A program made the translations under genes and the position numbers. This document shows positions 1 through 4,679 of a DNA stretch of 5,257 nucleotides, piece by piece. The notes beneath the pieces are model-generated. The model was not told the origin of the DNA. It did not search any database and saw only the letters and a program-made list of their open reading frames with translations. Every line of letters starts with the position of its first letter. Within the stretch, counting starts at the first letter, position 1. This DNA is from Gemmatimonadota bacterium (GTDB lineage: Bacteria > Gemmatimonadota > Gemmatimonadetes > Gemmatimonadales > GWC2-71-9), in contig JAOTWK010000276.1 of NCBI GenBank assembly GCA_029862935.1, positions 1 to 5,257 of the forward strand, written 5' to 3'.

Positions 1-67
1 AGCATCGCCCACTCATCGCCCTTCATCGCCGCTGCGTGGCAGCGATCGCCCGCCGCGCTAGCGGCTA

Positions 68-112
68 GTCGTCTACGTCGTCATAGTCGTCAAAGTCGTC
101 AAAGTCGTCTGA
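68..112. repeat. Five 9-bp tandem units, GTCGTCnnn
   Basis: Five consecutive 9-bp units share GTCGTC and differ in the last three bases (TAC, ATA, AAA, AAA, TGA). Read on the - strand they encode a repeated Asp-Asp-aromatic/Val pattern (DDF DDF DDY DDV DD) ending at a TAG at 65-67. That - strand frame is open only from a possible GTG at about 208, roughly 47 codons, and overlaps the ribosome site and start of the SDR gene, so I do not call it a gene. It may be the relic of an acidic protein tail or a simple repeat. Confidence 0.7.
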
Positions 113-188
113 ATGGGAGCGGATTAGGCACCCGTCCCGTGATTCGGCTACACTCCGGGTGTTCGCGTTCCCCTGCTCACCTCGGACC

Positions 189-195
189 AAGGAGG
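189..195 (+). promoter_or_regulatory. Ribosome binding site AAGGAGG that fixes the GTG start at 202
   Basis: AAGGAGG lies six bases before GTG 202. It decides between this start and the longer reading from GTG 139, which has no comparable site. Starting at 202 also places a clean signal peptide at the N-terminus. Confidence 0.85.
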
Positions 196-201
196 CCTCC
201 G

Positions 202-1629
202 GTGGCACTCCGAATCCTGTCTTCTACCACTCGAACATTGCTCGTTCCGCTGGTCGCGATCGCATCGCTGACCTTCTCTCCAGTCTCCGCTCAGGAACCG
301 GAAACCCAAAGAGCCGTGCTCATCACGGGGACCAGCACCGGCATCGGGCTCCGCATGACGGAAGTCCTCTCGCAGAATGGCTTCTTCGTCTATGCCGGTG
401 CTCGCCGAGCGGCGGATCTCGCGCGCCTGGACGCGATGGAGAACGTGAAGTCGGTACGCCTCGACGTGACCATCCAGAGCGAGATCGACGCGGCGGTTGA
501 GCTCGTGCGGGCCGAAGGACGCGGCCTCTACGGGTTGATCAACAATGCGGGCGTAGCGGTCATGGGACCGCTCATCGAGCAACCGGAGGAGGAGCTGGAA
601 TTCATCATCGATATCAATCTCCTGGGTCCCTACCGGGTGACGAAGGCGTTCGCGGATCTGCTGATCGAGAGTGAGGGTCGAGTCCTGACCGTCAGCTCGA
701 TCGCCGGCATCCTGTCCGGGCCCTTCATCGGTGCGTACAGCATGACCAAGCACGGCGTCGAGGCCTTCACCGATGCGTTGGCCGCGGAGCTCGCCCGCTT
801 CAACGTGGCGGTCGCCGCCGTGGAGCCCGGGAACTACAAGTCTCAGATCACGGCCTCGATGGTGAGGCGTATGCGTGAGGCCGGACATTCGGGCGAAGGT
901 TCCCGATACGGCTCGATGCTCGACTTGGTCACGGGTCCCCTCGATCGCTCGCAGTACGAGGAGCCGACTGACGTCGCGCTCGCGGCCCTCGATTTCCTCA
1001 CCAGTGCATCGCCCAAGCGACGCTACATGGTGGTCCCGAACCGGATGGAGGCGGAGATCACCATCCGGGGGGCACTGTTGCAGCTGGTGCAGCTGAACCA
1101 GGACCAGCCGTACGCGTTCACGCGGGACGAGCTCGTGCAGATGCTCGATGAGGCCTTGGGCGCGCCGGCAGGGGAAGGCGAGGCCGGCCTGCACGAAGCG
1201 ATCATGCAGGGCGATCTGCAGGCCGTTCGAGCGCTGATCGAAGCCGGGGCCGACGTGAACGCTCGGGAGGGGATGGGCGGATCGAGCCCGCTCATCACCG
1301 CGGCGACGTTCGGTGAGACCCAAGCGGTCAGTACGTTGATCGAGGCGGGCGCCGCTATAAACCAGCAGAACAACGAAGGATCGACAGCGCTCCTTGCCGC
1401 GGCATTCATGGCGCATGCCGACATCGTCGAGCTGCTGCTCGCGGCCGGGGCCGACAAGAGTATCAGGAACGCCGGCGGCGTGACGGCGCTCGACGTGGTG
1501 GCCCCACCCTTCGAAGAGTTGAGAAACCTTTACGACTTGGTCGGCGCCGCCCTCGCGCCGTACGGGCTGGAGCTGGATTACGAGCGGATCGAGGCGACGC
1601 GCCCCAGGATCGCGGAGATGCTGCGGTAG
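202..1629 (+). CDS. Exported short-chain dehydrogenase/reductase fused to ankyrin repeats
   Basis: From GTG 202 the product is 475 residues. Residues 1-30 look like a Sec signal peptide (basic start, hydrophobic core LLVPLVAIASL, cleavage near PVSA-QE). Residues 37 to about 285 are a classical SDR: cofactor loop TGTSTGIG (42-49), an Arg-containing stretch after strand 2 (GARR, 66-69) that favours NADP(H) over NAD(H), NNAG (114-117), and a complete catalytic tetrad N139, S166, Y179, K183 (YSMTK). After a linker, residues 328 to about 435 form roughly three ankyrin repeats (GLHEAIMQGD, LIEAGADVNA, LIEAGAAINQ, LLLAAGADKS), then a helical tail. The substrate cannot be told from sequence. Family knowledge: SDRs are normally cytoplasmic because they need soluble nicotinamide cofactor, so the signal peptide is odd. 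The gene is followed 28 bases later by a terminator-type hairpin and appears monocistronic. Confidence 0.92.
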   Translation: MALRILSSTTRTLLVPLVAIASLTFSPVSAQEPETQRAVLITGTSTGIGLRMTEVLSQNGFFVYAGARRAADLARLDAMENVKSVRLDVTIQSEIDAAVELVRAEGRGLYGLINNAGVAVMGPLIEQPEEELEFIIDINLLGPYRVTKAFADLLIESEGRVLTVSSIAGILSGPFIGAYSMTKHGVEAFTDALAAELARFNVAVAAVEPGNYKSQITASMVRRMREAGHSGEGSRYGSMLDLVTGPLDRSQYEEPTDVALAALDFLTSASPKRRYMVVPNRMEAEITIRGALLQLVQLNQDQPYAFTRDELVQMLDEALGAPAGEGEAGLHEAIMQGDLQAVRALIEAGADVNAREGMGGSSPLITAATFGETQAVSTLIEAGAAINQQNNEGSTALLAAAFMAHADIVELLLAAGADKSIRNAGGVTALDVVAPPFEELRNLYDLVGAALAPYGLELDYERIEATRPRIAEMLR

Positions 1630-1657
1630 CGGAATCGGATGTCCGCAGGCTACCCGA

Positions 1658-1690
1658 GCCCGAGCGTCACGCGGCGTTCGGGGCTTTCGG
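1658..1690 (+). terminator. Hairpin terminator, dispersed-repeat copy 1
   Basis: Arms CCCGAGCG (1659-1666) and CGTTCGGG (1675-1682) pair with one G-U, around the loop TCACGCGG (1667-1674), followed by CTTTCGG. It lies 28 bases after the SDR-ankyrin stop codon. It is one C shorter in the left arm than the other two copies (2303 and 3280). The T-run is short (TTT), so termination efficiency is uncertain. Confidence 0.75.
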
Positions 1691-1798
1691 TAACAGGGTC
1701 GCGTAGCATCGCTCCCTGATACACAACTCTTGCGGTTGCCATCCATAGGCGCATATTCGGCCTCAGTTTCCCGAAGCCTTCCTTGTCATCACATCCCC

Positions 1799-1802
1799 GA
1801 GG
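1799..1802 (+). promoter_or_regulatory. Ribosome binding site GAGG for the ATG at 1810
   Basis: GAGG lies seven bases before ATG 1810. An in-frame upstream ATG at 1783 has no good site and would put hydrophilic residues ahead of the signal peptide, so 1810 is preferred. Confidence 0.6.
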
Positions 1803-1809
1803 TGCGGCC

Positions 1810-2275
1810 ATGCGCATTCTTACCCTTGCCTCTGTCATTGCGGTCGCGACGGTCACCGTGAATGCCACACCCGGCGTCGCACTCTTCGATGGCTCCGGCG
1901 CAGTGGATCGGCCAGGCGATCAGCGGCTCCTAGGCATTCACTACCTCACGCTCAAGGATGGTGTCAAGCCCGAGGACTTCGAGCGATTCATTATCGGGGA
2001 GTGGAACCCCATCAATGAGCCAACTTTATCCCGGCATCCATTTGATGGTTGTGAAGGGCGAAAGGAACGCGAGAGAAGGCGAGTATCTCCTTGTCTACGA
2101 CATACAGTCCATGAACGTGCGGGACGGGTACCGGCATAGCAGCGGCGTGCAGACTGCGGCATCCGAGACGATCTGGGAAAAGTGTGGACAGGCGTGCAGC
2201 GACCCCGGCGACAAATTTGACAGCATGGCTGAGGTAACGAACTGGGCAGACTACGTCGAGATAGCACGCGACTGA
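1810..2275 (+). pseudogene. Small exported protein, reading frame broken near 2007-2010
   Basis: The first part reads from ATG 1810: a signal peptide (MRILTLASVIAVATVTVNA, 1-19) and then LGIHYLTLKDGVKPEDFERF. The frame then runs into low-complexity Arg-rich sequence. From about 2009 the +1 frame continues sensibly (LYPGIHLMVVKGERN, EGEYLLVYDIQS, NWADYVEIARD) to TGA 2273-2275. Removing one C from the CCCC run at 2007-2010 joins the halves as EWNPSMSQLYPG and gives a 154-residue protein. I do not recognise a named family. The small alternating strand/helix pattern (GIHYLTLKDG..., PGIHLMVVKGER, GEYLLVYDI) is reminiscent of dimeric alpha-beta barrel (Dabb/EthD-like) proteins, which is inference. 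Two Cys in the C-terminal part (CGQAC, 125-129) could form a disulfide after export. The frameshift may be a real mutation or a homopolymer sequencing error. Confidence 0.7.
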
Positions 2276-2296
2276 TCCTGACTGACCTACGAGACT

Positions 2297-2339
2297 TAGA
2301 CGGCCCCGAGCGTCACGCGGCGTTCGGGGCTTTCGTCTA
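2297..2339 (+). terminator. Hairpin terminator, dispersed-repeat copy 2, with extended stem
   Basis: Arms GCCCCGAGCG (2303-2312) and CGTTCGGGGC (2321-2330) pair over ten positions with one G-U, around loop TCACGCGG, followed by TTT. Outer arms TAGACG (2297-2302) and CGTCTA (2334-2339) also pair, so the stem can extend by six with the TTT bulged out. It starts about 22 bases after the stop codon at 2275. Confidence 0.8.
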
Positions 2340-2456
2340 GCTGAACTCGGCTGAGAATCCTACCTTAGGCCCGTAACCAGCCGAGGTCACTCCGTGGCTG
2401 ACCTGCTGGACTGTCTCAAGACTGCTCTGTCCGACCGCTACACATTCCACACGACC

Positions 2457-2464
2457 AGGAGGTG
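2457..2464 (+). promoter_or_regulatory. Strong ribosome binding site AGGAGGTG for ATG 2470
   Basis: AGGAGGTG is a near-perfect anti-16S match. Counting from the AGGAGG core (2457-2462), seven bases separate it from ATG 2470. It shows that the MerB-like gene is set up for translation and argues against it being long-dead DNA. Confidence 0.85.
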
Positions 2465-2469
2465 TATCT

Positions 2470-3225
2470 ATGAAAGCCAACTCATTATTGGGACTTGGGC
2501 GATTCATGATTCCGATTCCTGCGACAATTGGGCAGAGGTTTGTTCTCGGGAAGGCGCGGAAGTTGATGGCCAGACTTGCTTCCGTTCGGTCCGAGGAGCA
2601 TCACCTTGTCCATGATTTTGTGACGAGAGAAATTGCCCAAGTGGGAGAACCGATCTCGCCAGAGTCAATTGGGCAGCGGTTGAATATGCCCGTCGACCGG
2701 ATCAATGCCATTCTGGACGAATTGGAGAAAAAACTGATCTTGTTCAGGGACGGACAGGAAGCCGTTGTGTGGTCGTATCCCGTGACGGCTGCCAAGACGC
2801 CGCATTATTTCACTTTTAGCACGGGTGAGCCGGGGTATGCGGCTTGAGCGGTCGACGCGGTTGCTACGCCCTTCGTGCAAGGGCGCTTAAGAGGAGAACC
2901 TCTTTCGATTGTTGTCAGAACAGAATGTGCGCATTGTGGTCAGCGGCTGCACATCGAAATAGACAGCGAAATGAGGTGCCGCGTCGAAGAGCAAGGCGCT
3001 GATCCCTGGGTCTTTGTGCCAGATGTGGACTTTTCCAAGCTGACTCAGCCAAGCATTGTCGATGTATTCTGACGCGAGAGCGTATTCTTCTGGTCAGAAG
3101 AACACGCCAGGGAACATCGTCGCAAAGTGAGGGGAGTACGCGGCATATACATGACATTGGAGCGGACTGCTTACGTAAATTCGATCGTGCAGAATGCGAT
3201 CTTTGCGTTTTCAAAACGCGGTTGA
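2470..3225 (+). CDS. merB: MerB-like (alkylmercury lyase family) protein with two in-frame UGA codons, predicted double selenoprotein
   Basis: Reading TGA 2845-2847 and TGA 3070-3072 as selenocysteine (U) gives 251 residues ending at TGA 3223-3225. The N-terminal part matches the MerB winged-helix region (GEPISPESIGQRLNMPVDRI, 59-78). The core reads YAAUAVDA (U126, D129), aligned with YAWCALDT of R831b MerB (C96, D99); then ECAHCGQRL (C153, C156) near MerB C117; then FURESVFF (U201), aligned with FCCHVHFF (C159). The rest (SEEHAREHRRK, GIYMTLERTAYV) resembles the MerB C-terminus. Known for the family: C96, D99 and C159 protonolyse the carbon-mercury bond in the cytoplasm and release Hg(II). 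Here both catalytic thiols would be selenols. Downstream of each TGA is a SECIS-like hairpin. Base composition is visibly more A/T-rich than in the SDR gene, hinting at transfer. No merA, merR or transport gene is nearby, so the true substrate is open. The alternative is a pseudogene with two stop mutations, which I find less likely. Confidence 0.85.
2845..2847 (+). other. In-frame UGA, predicted selenocysteine at residue 126
   Basis: The frame before it (GYAA) and after it (AVDAVATPFVQG) is continuous MerB-like sequence. The codon sits at the position of catalytic Cys96, with the catalytic Asp exactly three residues later as in the family (C-x-x-D). Confidence 0.85.
2867..2885 (+). promoter_or_regulatory. 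Predicted bacterial SECIS element 1
   Basis: A perfect 7-bp stem CGCCCTT (2867-2873) / AAGGGCG (2879-2885) closes a 5-base loop CGTGC. The loop begins 26 bases after the UGA and has G as its second base. Both points agree with the published bacterial SECIS consensus (small apical loop, G among the first two loop bases, roughly 16-37 bases from UGA). It lies inside the coding sequence, as bacterial SECIS elements do. Confidence 0.75.
3070..3072 (+). other. In-frame UGA, predicted selenocysteine at residue 201
   Basis: The context F-UGA-RESVFF lines up without gaps with F-C159-C-HVHFF of MerB. The frame stays open for 50 further codons with MerB-like C-terminal sequence. A conventional call would stop here and lose the second catalytic residue and the C-terminal part. 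Confidence 0.8.
3080..3107 (+). promoter_or_regulatory. Predicted bacterial SECIS element 2
   Basis: Arms TTCTTCT (3085-3091) and AGAAGAA (3096-3102) close the tetraloop GGTC. Below an A/C mismatch, GCGT (3080-3083) pairs with ACGC (3104-3107), giving 11 base pairs in all. The loop starts 19 bases after the UGA. The GGTC loop is, to my knowledge, the same as the SelB-binding apical loop of the E. coli fdhF SECIS. Confidence 0.8.
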
Positions 3226-3279
3226 GGAGCGCAGACTTGGGCCGACCGGAGATAGCCGCCGACAATCGCAGAAACACCA

Positions 3280-3313
3280 GCCCCGAACGTCACGCGGCGT
3301 TCGGGGCTTTCGG
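3280..3313 (+). terminator. Hairpin terminator, dispersed-repeat copy 3
   Basis: A perfect 10-bp stem GCCCCGAACG (3280-3289) / CGTTCGGGGC (3298-3307) surrounds the loop TCACGCGG, followed by TTTCGG. It lies 54 bases after the MerB-like gene's final stop. It is the only copy with no G-U pair. Confidence 0.85.
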
Positions 3314-3336
3314 TTGCGGCACACCTGACATTATCT
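3308..3336 (+). promoter_or_regulatory. Possible promoter of the hydrolase gene
   Basis: TTTCGG (3308-3313) and TTATCT (3331-3336) are 17 bases apart, about 70 bases before GTG 3409. Both are imperfect matches to the sigma-70 boxes. The -35 candidate would overlap the tail of the preceding terminator repeat. Weak evidence. Confidence 0.25.
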
Positions 3337-3396
3337 CCGACAACTCCTTTACTGACTCTCACGGGACACGGGTGTAGGTTGGATAATTCCCTTCAT

Positions 3397-3401
3397 AGGA
3401 G
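3397..3401 (+). promoter_or_regulatory. Ribosome binding site AGGAG that fixes the GTG start at 3409
   Basis: AGGAG lies seven bases before GTG 3409. The alternative in-frame TTG at 3379 lacks such a site and would bury this one inside the coding region. Confidence 0.75.
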
Positions 3402-3408
3402 ATTAGTC

Positions 3409-4281
3409 GTGAGGTGGCGTTCGATTCATTCCGTTGTGCTGCCCGTCGCCATGGCTCTGGCGCTCCTGTCCTGCGACCGGCAACCAGAGTCCCCCTCCTC
3501 AGTTCTCTCTGCGGATGGCATCCCGATTCGCTACGAAGTTCACGGCAGCGGCGAACCGGCGTTGGTGTTCGTGCATGGCTGGAGTTGTGATCGATCCTAT
3601 TGGGATGCCCAAGTGCCCTTCTTCTCCGAGCGACATCGTGTCGTGACCATCGATCTCGCCGGACATGGCGAGTCGGGACTGGGCCGTGAAGGCTGGAGCA
3701 TGCAAGCGTTCGGGCAAGATGTTGCAGCTGTCATCGAAGAGCTTGGGTTGGAGGAGATCGTGCTTGTGGGACACTCAATGGGAGGTCCCGTGGTGGTGGA
3801 GGCAGCACGGATCTTGGGTGATCGCGTCAAGGTCGTGGTAGGAGCCGACACGTTCAACGACGTGAGCGAAAGGTGGACTCAAAGGTTTGTCGAGAACTGG
3901 TTGCGGCCATTCCGGGCGGATTTCGAGGTGGCTACGAGTGACCTCGTGCGGACCATGTTTGTGCCGACCTCCGATTCGGCGCTGGTTGAACGGATAGTCG
4001 CGGACATGTCAGCCGCTCCACCAGAGGTCGGGCTTGGTGCCATCGAGGGATACATCAACTGGTCGAATAACGAACGGGAGGCTGCATTCCGGGAGTTGCG
4101 TGTGCCCATTCGTCTCATCAACTCAGACTATCGTCCAACTAGCGTAAACGCTGGACGGGAGTACGCCGCCTCATTTGACGCGGTGCTCATGTCAGGAGTG
4201 GGGCATTTTGTGATGTTGGAGAAGCCCGAGGCGTTCAACCGCTTGCTTGGAGAGATCGTCGAGGAGTATGCAGGTACATAA
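3409..4281 (+). CDS. Alpha/beta hydrolase, predicted lipoprotein
   Basis: From GTG 3409 the product is 290 residues. The N-terminus is a lipoprotein signal (MRWRSIHSVVLPVAMALALL-SC, lipobox LLSC, lipidated Cys22), so the enzyme should be anchored at an envelope membrane, facing the periplasm or outside. After a short linker it has a full alpha/beta-hydrolase fold: oxyanion-hole HGW (56-58), the DLAGHGES loop (82-89), nucleophile elbow GHSMGG with Ser123, acid candidate Asp240 (LINSDYRP), and His266 (GVGHFVMLEKPEAF), a typical triad in order. A cap region lies at about 150-225. Members of this superfamily cleave esters, lactones, epoxides or C-C bonds; the substrate cannot be read from the sequence. 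It stands alone between two terminators, so it is probably monocistronic. The length is normal for the family. Confidence 0.92.
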   Translation: MRWRSIHSVVLPVAMALALLSCDRQPESPSSVLSADGIPIRYEVHGSGEPALVFVHGWSCDRSYWDAQVPFFSERHRVVTIDLAGHGESGLGREGWSMQAFGQDVAAVIEELGLEEIVLVGHSMGGPVVVEAARILGDRVKVVVGADTFNDVSERWTQRFVENWLRPFRADFEVATSDLVRTMFVPTSDSALVERIVADMSAAPPEVGLGAIEGYINWSNNEREAAFRELRVPIRLINSDYRPTSVNAGREYAASFDAVLMSGVGHFVMLEKPEAFNRLLGEIVEEYAGT

Positions 4282-4412
4282 CAGAAATCGCTGATCCGGC
4301 CCCGCACCGGGCGGTTGCGTTCTCACGTCCTGAACACGGCCACGACACGCCGACGGTGGATACGTGGGAAGTGTCCAACTCGACGTTCCACAAGATCGCG
4401 GCGCGCATCTAA
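4282..4412 (+). pseudogene. Possible remnant of a gene C-terminus, unrecognised
   Basis: Directly after the hydrolase stop, the frame ending at TAA 4410-4412 is open and reads like protein: ADPAPHRAVAFSRPEHGHD, then TPTVDTWEVSNSTFHKIAAR and I. Third codon positions are mostly G or C, like the real genes here, and a strong terminator follows 21 bases later. There is no start codon with a ribosome site, and upstream the frame runs into the hydrolase gene out of phase. I read it as the 3' end of a lost gene, kept with its terminator. I do not recognise the family. It could also be chance. Confidence 0.35.
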
Positions 4413-4433
4413 GGCCGCTCGCGTTTGGTTACA

Positions 4434-4467
4434 GGGGGGGGCGGAGAAATCCGCCCCCCTCATTTTT
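4434..4467 (+). terminator. Strong intrinsic terminator with GAAA tetraloop
   Basis: GGGGGGCGGA (4436-4445) pairs perfectly with TCCGCCCCCC (4450-4459) around a GAAA tetraloop, and TTTTT follows at 4463-4467. It is unrelated in sequence to the three repeat hairpins upstream. It probably ends transcription from the hydrolase unit and once served the remnant reading frame just before it. Confidence 0.9.
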
Positions 4468-4679
4468 CTTGTCGCAGTGAAAGGGGCGGGCTGTATGCTC
4501 GACACTCACTCGAAAAGCCCAAGTGCCAAGTCGCAACTCAAAACGTGACAGTGTTGCTCGTATTGTGGCGCTAATGCGACTCTTGCGATCCCATTGCAGG
4601 AACTGCAACGTCTGTAGCACAACTAAACGAACCAGTCCGTCGGTGGGCCTCTCCAGGCCCCGCCGCCTGGAGGTTTCCG
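4468..4679 (+). other. Leader and promoter region of the CxxCH lipoprotein gene
   Basis: No gene is seen here. A weak promoter candidate is TTGTCG (4469-4474) with TATGCT (4494-4499), but the 19-base spacing is long. If real, it leaves a leader of about 175 bases. The leader holds the dyad TTGCAG-GAA-CTGCAA (4594-4608), which could be an operator or a small hairpin, and a stem that covers the ribosome site (4651-4672). Confidence 0.35.
4651..4672 (+). promoter_or_regulatory. Hairpin overlapping the ribosome binding site of the CxxCH lipoprotein gene
   Basis: CTCCAGGC (4651-4658) pairs perfectly with GCCTGGAG (4665-4672) around the loop CCCGCC. The right arm contains four of the five bases of the ribosome site GGAGG (4669-4673), which lies six bases before ATG 4680. 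The fold would hide the site, so translation may depend on opening this hairpin. Confidence 0.6.

Larger units (their letters stand above)
1..201. other. Non-coding upstream region of the SDR-ankyrin gene
   Basis: No convincing gene lies here. The + frame of the following gene is open back to base 1, but its translation is rich in Arg and Ser with no recognisable domain, and the good ribosome site lies just before 202. The first 50 bases contain four ATCGCC units at 4, 15, 25 and 45. A TACACT at 149-154 could be a -10 box, with a poor -35 match (TAGGCA, 125-130). Confidence 0.5.

Noticed and set aside
68..112. CRISPR-like array
   Set aside because: Units are 9 bp, directly adjacent and without spacers.
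139..201. Longer start of the SDR gene at GTG 139
   Set aside because: It has no ribosome site, would place Arg/Pro-rich residues before the signal peptide, and would swallow the AAGGAGG at 189-195.
148..1746. Long minus-strand open frame (532 codons) opposite the SDR-ankyrin gene
   Set aside because: It is the mirror of a high-G+C gene with full domain motifs on the + strand. Its translation is rich in Arg, His and Asp with no recognisable domain.
2470..3072. Two separate short genes, 2470-2847 and 2875-3072, instead of one
   Set aside because: Both lie in the same frame, the bases between them encode the catalytic AVDA segment, and the second has no ribosome site before its ATG-like start. 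Together they make one MerB-like protein.
2845..3072. UGA reassigned to Trp or Gly genome-wide (code 4 or 25)
   Set aside because: TGA serves as the ordinary stop at 2273-2275 and 3223-3225. TGG is used freely for Trp, and only the two catalytic Cys positions carry in-frame TGA.
2470..3225. Plain pseudogene with two nonsense mutations
   Set aside because: There are no frameshifts or other stops over 252 codons, the ribosome site is strong, both TGA fall on catalytic Cys positions, and each has a hairpin at SECIS distance. Not fully excluded without homologue comparison.
1658..3313. The three repeat hairpins as integron attC sites
   Set aside because: No paired RYYYAAC / GTTRRRY core sites are visible at the repeat edges, and the hairpins are compact terminators with T-tails. 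A looser cassette idea is kept only as a low-interest finding.
3379..3408. TTG 3379 as the hydrolase start
   Set aside because: GTG 3409 has AGGAG at the right distance and gives a typical lipoprotein signal; the TTG has neither.
3499..4121. Minus-strand open frames opposite the alpha/beta hydrolase
   Set aside because: They are short shadows of a gene with a complete catalytic triad on the + strand and have no domain-like sequence or ribosome sites.
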